Made by a program: the position numbers and the translations under genes. DNA of 64,000 nucleotides from Tumebacillus algifaecis (GTDB taxonomy: Bacteria; Bacillota; Bacilli; Tumebacillales; Tumebacillaceae), in contig NZ_CP022657.1 of NCBI RefSeq assembly GCF_002243515.1, positions 1,261,001 to 1,325,000 of the forward strand, given 5' to 3'. Positions 17,573 through 26,578 of this stretch are shown here, piece after piece (within the stretch, counting starts at the first letter, position 1; every line of letters begins with the position of its first letter). The notes under the pieces were generated by a model. The model saw only the letters and a list, made by a program, of their open reading frames with translations, made no database searches and was not told where the DNA came from.

Positions 17573-17601
17573 AGCCGCTCGTTTATCGGGCGGCTTTTTT
17601 G
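17573..17601 (+). terminator. Terminator after alcohol dehydrogenase
   Basis: AGCCGCTCG / CGGGCGGCT stem followed by TTTTTT. Confidence 0.85.
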
Positions 17602-17713
17602 TTGTATCGTCCTAGATGTGCGTGATTCGTCAAGGGGCTGATGTAAACGACCGAAGGGCCGAAGGGGGACTGGGTGGCAGTTCACAGGAGGGTCGGTGGT
17701 CAGGCGGTCTAAT

Positions 17714-17748
17714 AAAAAATCCGATGCCTGTGCGGCACCGGATTTTTC
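17714..17748. terminator. Terminator of the AlaX-like gene
   Basis: AAAAAATCCG / CGGATTTTT inverted repeat directly after the minus-strand stop codon; T runs on both strands. Confidence 0.75.
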
Positions 17749-18960
17749 TTATACCAAGGTCAATTTTGCTTGGAGCAGTTCCAACGCGTGTTGCAACACG
17801 TCTGCGGTCGCCACGTTCGCTGAACCACCGCCTTGTGCGGTGTCAGGGTTGCCGCCGCCTTTGCCTTCGATGAGGGGCAGCGTTTCTTTGAGCAGTTCGT
17901 TCATCTTCACAGGTACTTGGGCACCGCGGGCGAAGACGAGCTGCGTCTTGTCACCAGAGGTGACGAGGAGCGCGATGGCGTTCGGCTCTTGGGCTGTGAT
18001 GTGCTGACCGAGCTTTTGCAGTTCGGGAATCGTGCGGCCATCAAGCGTCAGCGCTACGATCTTCAGCGTGTCTTGAACAATCGCATGTTGCAACGCTTCC
18101 TGCGCTTCTGTCGTGAGCAGTTTGTCCTTGCTCTCTTGCAACTGTTTGTCCAGTTCCTTTTTCTCCTGCAACAGTCGTTCGACGTTGCTAGGCAGGTCCG
18201 CTTCGGATGAAGTCAGCTGGCGGGAGAGATTTTTCAAGATCAACTGCTTGTCGGTCATCGCTTGCAGGGTGCGCCAGCCACAGACCAGTTCGAGGCGAGT
18301 GTTGCCTTTATATTTGCTCCAGGACAGCACTTTGATCGGGCCGACTTCGCCCGTGTGTGCGAAGTGCGTGCCGCCGCAGGGCGAGTAGTCGAAGTCTTGT
18401 ACCGACACGATGCGCACGTTTTCGGTCACGGTCGGCGGTTTGCGAAGCGGCATTGCGGCCAGCTCTTCGGCTGTGACAAAGCGTGCTTCGATCGGGCGGT
18501 TTTCGAAGATGATGCGGTTGGCAACCGCTTCGGCTTGCTCGACCATCTCTTGCGTCAGCTCAGCTACGGTCAGATCGATCGTCGTCACTTCGCGGCCCAG
18601 GTGGAAGCCGACCGTCTCGGCTGCGAACAGGTCTTCAAACGCGGCCGACAGGATGTGCTGTCCGGTGTGCTGTTGCATCAGGTCGCGACGGCGCGACCAG
18701 TCCAGTTCGGCCGAGATGACATTTCCATCGGGAAGCGGTGCGGCGAGGCGATGCAGGATGCGGTCGTCCACTTCCTCAACATCGACTACCGCCACACCGT
18801 TGATGGTGCCGAGGTCACACGGTTGGCCGCCGCCGACCGGATAAAAAGCGGTCTGGTCGAGCACGACATACGGTGTGCCATTTTCTTCGACGCCGTGTTC
18901 GACGACAGCGGCGGTGAAGGATTTCAAATACGCGTCTTCATAATACAGCTTGCGAGACAT
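17749..18960 (-). CDS. Alanyl-tRNA editing protein AlaX-L with DHHA1 domain
   Basis: 403 aa, ATG with AAAGGAGG upstream. The N-terminal ~240 residues correspond to the second additional and editing domains of alanyl-tRNA synthetase, with the zinc site HTGQH at 98-102 and CGGTH at 195-199. A coiled-coil linker (VERLLQEKKELDKQLQESK) leads to a DHHA1-type C-domain ending with GGGNPDTAQGGG. The catalytic aminoacylation domain is absent, so this is a trans-editing factor that removes serine (or glycine) from mischarged tRNA-Ala. Probably transcribed with or after the aminotransferase gene 21 bases upstream. Confidence 0.92.
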   Translation of the reverse strand: MSRKLYYEDAYLKSFTAAVVEHGVEENGTPYVVLDQTAFYPVGGGQPCDLGTINGVAVVDVEEVDDRILHRLAAPLPDGNVISAELDWSRRRDLMQQHTGQHILSAAFEDLFAAETVGFHLGREVTTIDLTVAELTQEMVEQAEAVANRIIFENRPIEARFVTAEELAAMPLRKPPTVTENVRIVSVQDFDYSPCGGTHFAHTGEVGPIKVLSWSKYKGNTRLELVCGWRTLQAMTDKQLILKNLSRQLTSSEADLPSNVERLLQEKKELDKQLQESKDKLLTTEAQEALQHAIVQDTLKIVALTLDGRTIPELQKLGQHITAQEPNAIALLVTSGDKTQLVFARGAQVPVKMNELLKETLPLIEGKGGGNPDTAQGGGSANVATADVLQHALELLQAKLTLV

Positions 18961-18981
18961 GACGGGCCTCCTTTAAACGAA

Positions 18982-20166
18982 TCAGGCTAGCGGTTTTGAG
19001 TTCAGAATACCAGATTCTGCAATCCGGCGCACCGTTTCGCGCAGGCGATCGGCCGGCTGCACCATCGCGATGCGCACATAGCCGTGACCGTACTGGCCAA
19101 ACGCTTCGCCCGGAATGACGACCACGCCCGCCTCTTCGACCAAGCGCAGGGCAAATTCTTTGGACGGCATGTCAAACGGGAGTTTGGCCCAGATGAACAT
19201 GGTGGCTTTGGGGCGCTCGATCTGCCAACCGAGTGCGCTCAGCCCGTCGATGAGGATGTCGCGGCGCTCTTGGTAGACGGCCGACATCTCACGGGTGTAC
19301 GATTGGTCGCCGCGCAATGCGGCAGTGGCTGCGTGTTGCACCGAGCCGAACACGCCATAGTCGATGTTCGACTTCAGGCGGGACAGCGCTTCGACCGCTT
19401 CGGAGTTGCCGGCGATAAACCCGATGCGACAACCTGCCATCGAGTAGCTCTTGGACAGCGAATGGAACTCGACCGCTACGTCTTTCGCACCTGGGATCTC
19501 CAGAATCGACATCGGGCGGTAATCGTCAAAAGTCAGTTCGGAGTAGGCGAGGTCATGGACGAGCACGATCTCATTTTCTCGGCAGAAGTCGATCGCTTTT
19601 TTGTAAAAAGCGGCGTCGGCCACGGCTGGCACCGGGTTGCCCGGATAGTTTAAGATCATCATTTTCGCGCGTTTGACGACGTCTTTATCGAGCGCATCGA
19701 AGTCGGGCAAAAATTTGTTTTCAGCCAACAGCGGAAGCGGTGCCACTTCGGCTGAAGCGAGATGGATGCCCGATGCGAAGACCGGGTAGGAAGGGTCGGG
19801 CACCAGCGCAACATCGCCTGGATCAAGCAGGGCCAGCGGTAGATGAGCAAGGCCGTCTTGGGAGCCCATCAGGGTCAGGACTTCCTTTACCGGGTCGAGT
19901 TGGACGCCGTTGAAGCGCTGTTCAAACCATTCAACAAACGCTTGACGCAACGTCGGAAAGCCTTGTTGATGCGCATAGCCGTAGACATTGCCTTGCATGA
20001 CAGACTCTTTTAATGCATCCATCACATGAGCTGGCGGCGGCAGGTCGGGTGAACCGATCCCAAGGTCGATGATGTCGCGCCCTTGTGCCATCAAGCGGTG
20101 TTTATGGTTGGCCATCTCTGTAAAGATGGAGGATGTAAGGTGTTCAAGTTTTTTTGCTCGGATCAC
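18982..20166 (-). CDS. PLP-dependent aminotransferase, class I/II (DapL/PatA-like)
   Basis: 394 aa with a GTG start and GGGGGAAC ribosome site. Fold type I motifs are complete: GSPDLPPP, LNYPGNP, the PLP lysine in SLSKSYSMAG (about residue 233) and RIGFIAG. The sequence style (IDLGIGSPDLPPPAHV) resembles the LL-diaminopimelate aminotransferase group and related Bacillales enzymes, but substrate specificity cannot be derived here. It lies 21 bases upstream of the AlaX-like gene on the same strand, so the two probably form an operon. Confidence 0.88.
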   Translation of the reverse strand: MIRAKKLEHLTSSIFTEMANHKHRLMAQGRDIIDLGIGSPDLPPPAHVMDALKESVMQGNVYGYAHQQGFPTLRQAFVEWFEQRFNGVQLDPVKEVLTLMGSQDGLAHLPLALLDPGDVALVPDPSYPVFASGIHLASAEVAPLPLLAENKFLPDFDALDKDVVKRAKMMILNYPGNPVPAVADAAFYKKAIDFCRENEIVLVHDLAYSELTFDDYRPMSILEIPGAKDVAVEFHSLSKSYSMAGCRIGFIAGNSEAVEALSRLKSNIDYGVFGSVQHAATAALRGDQSYTREMSAVYQERRDILIDGLSALGWQIERPKATMFIWAKLPFDMPSKEFALRLVEEAGVVVIPGEAFGQYGHGYVRIAMVQPADRLRETVRRIAESGILNSKPLA

Positions 20167-20365
20167 GATAGTTCCCCCTGCATTTGTTGTTTCGATACGG
20201 GTCTCATTTTATGGTAGGATGAGAGAAAGACAAGCTGTCATCGCTAAGCGTACCCTACCGTGTGAAGCAAGTAAATACAGACTGTCGTTTTTCTGGCGGA
20301 TAACGTGTAGATCCCACTTTTGAAGTGAACCATTTTATATTTTAACATAAAGGAGTATATCGGCA

Positions 20366-21148
20366 ATGAACGATGCAGTTCGTTTTGAAATAGATCGCGA
20401 TTATCATCTGGCCATTCTGACCATCGATCGACCGCAGGCGAGCAATGCGGTGAACACGGAAGTGATGGAAGGATTGGCGGCCAATTTAGAACTTGCGAAA
20501 CAAGATCCTAACGTGCGGGCGGTGATCTTGACCGGATCGGGCAACCGCGTATTTGTGGCGGGCGGTGATCTGAAAGAATTTCATGCGGAGTTGAAGTCGA
20601 CCGAACAGGTGTATTCGAAAATGTCGCAGATGCGCAACGTGCTGGAGACGTTGGCGCGCTTTCCCAAGCCTGTGATCGCCGCTGTGAACGGAGCGGCGCG
20701 CGGCGGTGGCGGTGAGGTGGCAGCGGCGTGCCATTTTCGTGTGGCGGCGGAGACGGCGAGCATCGGTTTTGTTCAGGTGACGCTCGGCATCTCGCCCGGC
20801 TGGGGCGGCGGTGCTTTGTTGACCCGCATCGTGGGCCGTCAAAAGGCGCTTCGCCTGCTGTTGAGCGGAGAAGTATTGGCGGCGCGGGCGGCGGAAGAAA
20901 TCGGTCTGGTGGACCGCGTCGTTCCAGCTGCCGAGTTGCTGGTGGCGGCAAAAGAGTTTGCCGCAGCGTTTACCGCACAGCATCCGCAGGCGGTGCAAAG
21001 CTTGCTGAAGCTGATCGACGAAGGGGAGAGCCTGCCATTGGAAGAGGCGATGGAACGAGAGAGCAAACTCGTCGCACAGCTGTGGGGCTCACCTGCCCAT
21101 GAGCAGGCGGTGGAGGCGTTTTTGTCCCGCAAAGGGCGGAAGGAGTGA
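20366..21148 (+). CDS. Enoyl-CoA hydratase/isomerase family protein
   Basis: 260 aa, with AAAGGAG upstream. Crotonase fold markers are present: the oxyanion loop AGGDLKEF and the GGGGEVAAAC helix. The first catalytic Glu of hydratases is kept (Glu117), but the second, normally in the FGxPE motif, is Gln (Gln137 in IGFVQVTLG), so it may be an isomerase, hydrolase or other crotonase rather than a hydratase. The following NurA gene starts eight bases after its stop, so the operon may run from here into the DNA-repair genes. Confidence 0.85.
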   Translation: MNDAVRFEIDRDYHLAILTIDRPQASNAVNTEVMEGLAANLELAKQDPNVRAVILTGSGNRVFVAGGDLKEFHAELKSTEQVYSKMSQMRNVLETLARFPKPVIAAVNGAARGGGGEVAAACHFRVAAETASIGFVQVTLGISPGWGGGALLTRIVGRQKALRLLLSGEVLAARAAEEIGLVDRVVPAAELLVAAKEFAAAFTAQHPQAVQSLLKLIDEGESLPLEEAMERESKLVAQLWGSPAHEQAVEAFLSRKGRKE

Positions 21149-21155
21149 ACGGTCG

Positions 21156-22217
21156 ATGAGCGGGTTGTTCACTCTCGCCAAGGAGTTGCAGGGGTTGAAT
21201 GTGACGCTCCAAGAGAAGAGAAATGAGCGGGCAGATCAAAGCGCGGTACGGGCAGCGCTGGAGACGAACGTCGGTGAGTTTGTGCGGGCCAAGCGGCTGT
21301 CTGAGCAGCAGATTCGCGAACTGTTCCAAGGCCGCTCGCTGGTCGGCGTAGACGGTTCGATCCATCAGTTTGGCAGTGCCTATCCCTATACGATTCATCT
21401 GTACAAAGCGCTGGCTAAATCGACAATTCCCAGCCGCGACGGGTCGAGTTCGGTGGAGCAGGTGAGCATGTTCTCGCCGCTGCAGGCGGATGATCATGCG
21501 GCGGTGCGGCAGTTTGTGCAGGAGCGCAGAGCAGAGCTGCGCGTCGAGCCGCAGGAAGATCGCCTGACCGAGCGCGATCTCGCCGAGCAGCAGGCCTATC
21601 AGATCTTGGCCGATCAAAAGCTCGTAGAGCTGGAATTGCAAGTTGCGATCGATGCGATCGATCGCTTTCGCCCGTTTTTGATGCTGATGGACGGCGGCTT
21701 TTCACGTTTGAAAGGCAAAGGCGGTGAACGCTGGGAACAATTTGAGGAAAAAGTGACCGATTCGGACACGATCGTCGTCGGGGTGATCGAAGAGGTCGGT
21801 TCCTATCGCTTGAAATCACGGCTCGACGATGTGGACGAGCGTTTGCTGAACGGCTATATCAGAGGGCATGACCGAGAAGTGATGTTCAACTTGTTGGAAG
21901 AGGGCGAGTGGCTGAAAACGAGCTTGGAGCGTCCGATCAAGAACGAATTTTACACCGTGTTTCACCGACTGTCCGATCAACCGCAGGCTGGAGCTTGCGA
22001 TTTTTTGCGCGAACAGGCGCAGCGGGTCGATGAGGTGATCGACTTTTTGTACACGATCACGCCGCGCAAATCGAGGGGCATTCCGCTGTGGCTCGATCTT
22101 GTCGATGCCGAGGCGAGGCTGACGAAAAAGCAGGTCGAAATGATCGTGCGCACCAATCTGGATCAGGAGATTGTCGAGTCGTTTTTGCGGCCGCAACGGG
22201 AACGGAGGGACTTTTGA
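21156..22217 (+). CDS. nurA: NurA-domain 5'-3' nuclease
   Basis: 353 aa. The ATG at 21156 follows AAGGAG by ten bases. The NurA core has an RNase H-like fold with acidic residues; these are seen as SLVGVDGS (Asp66) and LMLMDGGF (near residue 177), with EVGSYRL and the late conserved DLVDAEARLTK. NurA works as a dimer on the HerA hexamer, trimming 5' strands at DNA ends. Its stop (22217) lies two bases before the HerA start, which strongly supports the pairing. The pair is well studied in archaea; bacterial copies are less common. Confidence 0.9.
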   Translation: MSGLFTLAKELQGLNVTLQEKRNERADQSAVRAALETNVGEFVRAKRLSEQQIRELFQGRSLVGVDGSIHQFGSAYPYTIHLYKALAKSTIPSRDGSSSVEQVSMFSPLQADDHAAVRQFVQERRAELRVEPQEDRLTERDLAEQQAYQILADQKLVELELQVAIDAIDRFRPFLMLMDGGFSRLKGKGGERWEQFEEKVTDSDTIVVGVIEEVGSYRLKSRLDDVDERLLNGYIRGHDREVMFNLLEEGEWLKTSLERPIKNEFYTVFHRLSDQPQAGACDFLREQAQRVDEVIDFLYTITPRKSRGIPLWLDLVDAEARLTKKQVEMIVRTNLDQEIVESFLRPQRERRDF

Positions 22218-22219
22218 GG

Positions 22220-24088
22220 ATGATGCAAATCGTCGGGCAAACAACGCAGTTGGAAGCATGGGTCGCTTCGCGGACGCGGAAGTTTTCGATCAATGAGATC
22301 TTGATCATCGAGGATCGGGAACAGGGCCAACCAAAGGCGGAAGTGGTAGAGACGATGACGTTCAACCGCTACATTCCGCTCGCCTCTGAGCAGAACAATT
22401 TTGTGGACGAAGGTGTGCTCAGCGGGCTGCGTCAAGTTGGTTATGACATTGAAGATGAAGAGATCAACCTGGCCAAATTGCGCTTGATCGAGGAGTTGGC
22501 CATCCCGATTCGCGTCGGGGCTTTGGTGCGGGTGCCGCTCTTTTCAGAAGTGGAAGCGTTGCTGGTCAGACGTCGGCCTGCACAAGGGTTGACGCTTGGC
22601 GTGATTCAAGGGACTGCTGAAATTGCGCAGGAAATGCCAGCAGACCTACAGGGCGTAGCGCCGCTGTTCGACAAGGAGAACGGGGTGCGCGAACAGGTTG
22701 GGGTGCCGTTCGTCTTCGATTATCGCTCGATGGATCAGTATCCGCATATCGGAATTTTTGGCGGATCGGGTTCAGGGAAGTCGTTTGGGACGCGCGTTTT
22801 GTTGGAAGAGATCATGATGAAACAAGTCCCGGCGGTGGTGTTCGATCCCCACTTCGAATTGACGTTCGATCAGGAGTTTCCCGGACTGCCAGACTCATTT
22901 AGACAGTCGTTCAAAAAGCGATTCGTCGTGCTCGATGCAGGTGTGGACATCGGCATTGAGTTTTCGGAACTGCAAGGCGATGACATCGTGTCGTTGCTAC
23001 GTGCTTCCTCAGGCTCGATCACAGATGCGATGGAAACGGCGATCAAGGCGGTTCATAAAAACCGGGATAGCTATCTCTCCTATTCGACCCGCCTCTCCAA
23101 TCTGGCCGAAGCGCTGGACAATGAAGCGGACATCCGCAAGCAGCACGGGGAGATGGAGTACCTCAACCCGGATGAAAAAGAGCGCGTGCAGACGCTGTAC
23201 ACCTTGCTGAAGACCTACAAGGACAAAGTGGGCGGTTTTGCTGGCACGTTGCGTTCGGTCATGCGCCGGATGCACCGCTTGGAAATGGAAGGCGTCTTTA
23301 CCTCGGCGGGGACGAAGAAGGTCGAAGAGGCATTTCTCAAACGCCAGCTTGTCGTCATTCGCGGGTCGATGTACTTTTTGAACGTGTTTGCCTTTTACGT
23401 GGTCCGCAAATTGTATCGCAAGCGCCGCGAGTATCGCGATTCGATTCAAAAGGGCAGACCGGTCGAGGAAAAATTCCCGCCTTTTATCATCATCACCGAC
23501 GAAGCGCACAATTTCGCGCCGAAAGGGGATGTGCCCGCCCCCGCAAAAGGCGTGCTGAAAGAGATCGCGCAAGAGGGTCGGAAATACGGGGTGTTCCTCG
23601 TGTTTGCAACACAGCGTCCGGCGCTTTTGGACGATACGATCACAGCACAGCTCTCGACCAAGATGGTGTTTCGAACCGTGCGTTCTGTCGATATTGCGGT
23701 GATCAAAGAAGAGACGGACATCACGCCAGAAGAAGCGTCACGACTGCCCTATCTGCCGTCTGGCACCGCCTTTATTTCCTCGGCAATTACGGGTCGTACC
23801 AATGCGGTGCGGATTCGAGTCTCGAAGACCACATCGCCGCACTTTAAGAATCCGTTTGAAGAGTTGGAGGAAGCATTTGCTGAGCAGGATGCGAAGATTT
23901 GGGAAGCGATCGAACCGATCCTCCCGATCGACGCGTTCAACCTTAACGCCTACCTCACCGATATTTCGCGCAAGGCGGGGCGGACGCTCGGACATGACGA
24001 ACTGGCGCATGCGTTGGAGGAGTTGTGCGAGCAAGGGAAAGTGGTGCAGGAGAACACGCCGTTTGGATCACGCTATCGGAAGGCATAA
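22220..24088 (+). CDS. herA: HerA-like hexameric DNA translocase ATPase
   Basis: 622 aa starting at ATG 22220 (an ATG at 22223 is equally possible). The N-terminal ~150 residues form a HAS-barrel-like domain. Walker A is GGSGSGKS at 181-188, Walker B is IIITDEAHNF, and an arginine-finger region (FATQRPALLDD) follows as in the FtsK/HerA superfamily. A helical C-terminus (LGHDELAHALEELCEQGKV) may contact DNA. HerA pumps DNA into NurA for end resection. Cotranscribed with NurA. Confidence 0.92.
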   Translation: MMQIVGQTTQLEAWVASRTRKFSINEILIIEDREQGQPKAEVVETMTFNRYIPLASEQNNFVDEGVLSGLRQVGYDIEDEEINLAKLRLIEELAIPIRVGALVRVPLFSEVEALLVRRRPAQGLTLGVIQGTAEIAQEMPADLQGVAPLFDKENGVREQVGVPFVFDYRSMDQYPHIGIFGGSGSGKSFGTRVLLEEIMMKQVPAVVFDPHFELTFDQEFPGLPDSFRQSFKKRFVVLDAGVDIGIEFSELQGDDIVSLLRASSGSITDAMETAIKAVHKNRDSYLSYSTRLSNLAEALDNEADIRKQHGEMEYLNPDEKERVQTLYTLLKTYKDKVGGFAGTLRSVMRRMHRLEMEGVFTSAGTKKVEEAFLKRQLVVIRGSMYFLNVFAFYVVRKLYRKRREYRDSIQKGRPVEEKFPPFIIITDEAHNFAPKGDVPAPAKGVLKEIAQEGRKYGVFLVFATQRPALLDDTITAQLSTKMVFRTVRSVDIAVIKEETDITPEEASRLPYLPSGTAFISSAITGRTNAVRIRVSKTTSPHFKNPFEELEEAFAEQDAKIWEAIEPILPIDAFNLNAYLTDISRKAGRTLGHDELAHALEELCEQGKVVQENTPFGSRYRKA

Positions 24089-24106
24089 CAAAGGGAGGTA
24101 GGACCG

Positions 24107-24661
24107 ATGAAAGGACAGCGCGTACAGCTTCGCGCGATACGACGCGAAGATACGGAACACATCTTGCGGTTGGAGCAGGAATTTGAATCTCGTCTGTTGC
24201 AACGACCTGGGGTGCCATACCCGGTGGTGGAGCAGGATGTGGAGAAGTTTGTCAGCGAAATCAGTTCACAGAACGACCGTTACACATTCGGCATCGAAAC
24301 GCTGGACGACCAAGTTTTTATTGGGACTTGTTCGATTTTTCGTGTAGAATTAGGACATGGAAACTGTTGGGTAAGCATCATGATCGGTGGACCGGAGCAT
24401 CGGGGCAAAGGGTATGGAACGGAGGCGATGGAGTTGTTGATCGACTTCATCTTCCGCTATATCAATGTCCATAAGATTAAACTTGGCGTGTTTTCTTTTA
24501 ATGAACAGGCCATCCGCTCTTATGAGAAAAATGGCTTTCAAGTTGAAGGACGGATGCGTGAGGAACTGTTCCGAGAAGGTAAGTATCATGACATGATCTA
24601 CATGGGACTCTTGCGCCGCGAGTATGAGGCGATAAAAGAGCGAAAAAAGAGGGGAGTCTGA
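24107..24661 (+). CDS. GNAT family N-acetyltransferase (RimJ/RimL type)
   Basis: 184 aa with a GGGAGG ribosome site. The acetyl-CoA loop is seen as IMIGGPEHRGKGYGTEAM and the C-terminal motif as FNEQAIRSYEKNGF. It resembles RimL/SpeG-like acetyltransferases acting on protein N-termini or polyamines. Note that speD is 4.5 kb downstream, but nothing links them directly. The gene lies 18 bases after herA in what seems to be the same transcript. Confidence 0.9.
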   Translation: MKGQRVQLRAIRREDTEHILRLEQEFESRLLQRPGVPYPVVEQDVEKFVSEISSQNDRYTFGIETLDDQVFIGTCSIFRVELGHGNCWVSIMIGGPEHRGKGYGTEAMELLIDFIFRYINVHKIKLGVFSFNEQAIRSYEKNGFQVEGRMREELFREGKYHDMIYMGLLRREYEAIKERKKRGV

Positions 24662-24664
24662 CAA

Positions 24665-25444
24665 ATGGCAGCACATGAGATTGATTACAAAGTGTTTGGC
24701 GATGATATGCAATTTGTGGAGATCGAGCTTGATCCGCACGAAAGCGTAGTCGCAGAGGCAGGCAGTTTGATGATGATGGAAGATGCGATTCAGATGGAGA
24801 CGATCTTTGGCGACGGTTCCCAAAGCAGCGGTGGACTGATGGGCAAACTGTTCGGTGCCGGTAAGCGACTGCTCACCGGAGAAAGCTTGTTCATGACCGT
24901 TTTCACCAACGTCGGACATGGAAAAAAGCACGTCTCCTTCGCAGCTCCCTATCCGGGTAAGATCATCCCGATGGACTTAGCTCGCCTCGGAGGCAAAGTG
25001 ATCTGTCAAAAAGACGCATTTCTTTGCGCAGCAAAAGGCGTATCGGTCGGCATCGACTTTCAGCGCAAACTGGGCACCGGCTTCTTCGGCGGTGAAGGTT
25101 TCATCATGCAGAAGCTGGAAGGTGATGGCCTCGCCTTCGTCCACGCAGGCGGAACGATCTATGAACGCCAATTGCAACCGGGCGAAGTGCTGAAGATCGA
25201 CACGGGATGTCTTGTGGCGATGACGCGCGACGTCAATTATGACATCCAGTTTGTCGGTGGGGTGAAAACGGCGCTGTTCGGCGGCGAAGGTCTCTTTTTT
25301 GCAACGCTGAAGGGACCGGGTAAAGTGTGGATTCAATCGTTGCCGTTCTCTCGCCTCGCCTCTCGCGTGTTTGCAGCAGCAGGCAACGGGAAGAAAGACG
25401 AAGGAAGCGTGCTTGGCGGATTGGCCAACATCTTTGAAAAATAA
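24665..25444 (+). CDS. TIGR00266 family protein (AIM24-like)
   Basis: 259 aa, four bases after the GNAT stop. Family features are the [13 protein letters not shown] start, the glycine-rich [19 protein letters not shown] segment and the repeated beta-helix-like [14 protein letters not shown] and [16 protein letters not shown]. The family is widespread in bacteria and yeast mitochondria (Aim24), with a three-sided beta fold; its biochemical role is unknown. The transcript ends at the terminator at 25461. Confidence 0.9.
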   Translation: MAAHEIDYKVFGDDMQFVEIELDPHESVVAEAGSLMMMEDAIQMETIFGDGSQSSGGLMGKLFGAGKRLLTGESLFMTVFTNVGHGKKHVSFAAPYPGKIIPMDLARLGGKVICQKDAFLCAAKGVSVGIDFQRKLGTGFFGGEGFIMQKLEGDGLAFVHAGGTIYERQLQPGEVLKIDTGCLVAMTRDVNYDIQFVGGVKTALFGGEGLFFATLKGPGKVWIQSLPFSRLASRVFAAAGNGKKDEGSVLGGLANIFEK

Positions 25445-25460
25445 GTGGTTAAGCGACAGG

Positions 25461-25488
25461 AGCGCCTTCCTTGGGGGAGGCGCTTTTT
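25461..25488 (+). terminator. Terminator after TIGR00266 gene
   Basis: AGCGCCT / AGGCGCT stem followed by TTTT. It separates the NurA-HerA transcript from the Mre11-Rad50-like genes. Confidence 0.75.
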
Positions 25489-25588
25489 GGTATGCCACTA
25501 TTTTCTGGTTCCGAACAGGCAGGAACGATCGGCTAGGCGTCGAAATCATAAGTTAACATAATGCCATAGAGGAAGGGTGCCGACCCCT

Positions 25589-26578
25589 GTGAAATTGTTA
25601 TATTTGACCGATACGCACATCCGGGCGAGTTCACCACAGAACCGCACGGACGATTTTGTAGAGACGTTGAAAAATAAGTTTCGCGAAGTGAACGAAATCG
25701 TCAGGCGCGAGCAGGTGGACGCCATTCTGCACGGGGGCGATTTTTTTGACATTCCAAGCCCGTCGCTTGCAGTCTGTGCCGATTTTATCGCCTTGATGCG
25801 CGGTGCAGGCGTGCCGATCTACGGCATCGCCGGCAATCATGATGTGTTCGGGCATAATCCCGATACGTTGCCGCGCACCATGCTCGGCTTTATGGATCGC
25901 ATTGGGCTCGTGCAACTGATTCATCCGGGCGAGCCGTTGATCCTTGAGCAGAATGGCTTGAAGGTACAGGTGACCGGACAGCATTACCATTATGATTTAG
26001 ACCGCCGCGATCCACGGCTCGATTATGTGATTGACGAAGTGAACGCAGATATCGGGATTCACCTCGTCCACGGCATGTTGATGGACCGCGCATTTATTGA
26101 AGGTGTGGCGCACACCCGCGTCGATCAGATTCTGGGTACGAAAGCTGATCTCACCCTCTGCGGCCACAACCATATGGGGTGGCAGGAAGTGCGGCATGAG
26201 GGCAAGATTTTCTACAACCCAGGTGGATTTGTCCGCCTGTCCAATCATCCGGCCGATGCGGGGCGCACGCCGCAGGTGTTGATTTTAGATATGACGAGCG
26301 GCGAATTGGTGATCAAAAAGGTCAAGCTGACGACCGCACCGCCTGGTGACGAATGCCTGGACCGCACGAAAAATGAGGAGGCGGCGTTCACACAGCAGCG
26401 TCTCGCCGATTTTGTGCAAGGGATCAAAGCGGCCGGGGAGTACAAAGTGATCGACATCGGTGCGATCATCGATGAGATCGCTTCCCGTGATGGCTTGCAG
26501 CCAGAGGTGCGGGAAGAGGCGATGAAGCGGATCGCCTCCGCGCAGGAACGCTTATCGACTGGGGAGAGTGCCTCATGA
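25589..26578 (+). CDS. Mre11/SbcD-like metallophosphoesterase nuclease
   Basis: 329 aa. I choose the GTG at 25589, since AGGAAGGG lies 11 bases upstream; an in-frame GTG at 25577 overlaps that site. All five calcineurin-type motifs are visible: LTDTH, HGGDFFD, AGNHD, LVHGML and CGHNHMG. The C-terminal ~90 residues (QQRLADFVQGIKAAGEYKV and an E/R-rich helix) would form the Rad50-binding part, though shorter than in SbcD. It ends by overlapping the ATG of the next gene, which carries the Rad50 N-lobe, so the complex is made from one transcript. Confidence 0.9.
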   Translation: MKLLYLTDTHIRASSPQNRTDDFVETLKNKFREVNEIVRREQVDAILHGGDFFDIPSPSLAVCADFIALMRGAGVPIYGIAGNHDVFGHNPDTLPRTMLGFMDRIGLVQLIHPGEPLILEQNGLKVQVTGQHYHYDLDRRDPRLDYVIDEVNADIGIHLVHGMLMDRAFIEGVAHTRVDQILGTKADLTLCGHNHMGWQEVRHEGKIFYNPGGFVRLSNHPADAGRTPQVLILDMTSGELVIKKVKLTTAPPGDECLDRTKNEEAAFTQQRLADFVQGIKAAGEYKVIDIGAIIDEIASRDGLQPEVREEAMKRIASAQERLSTGESAS

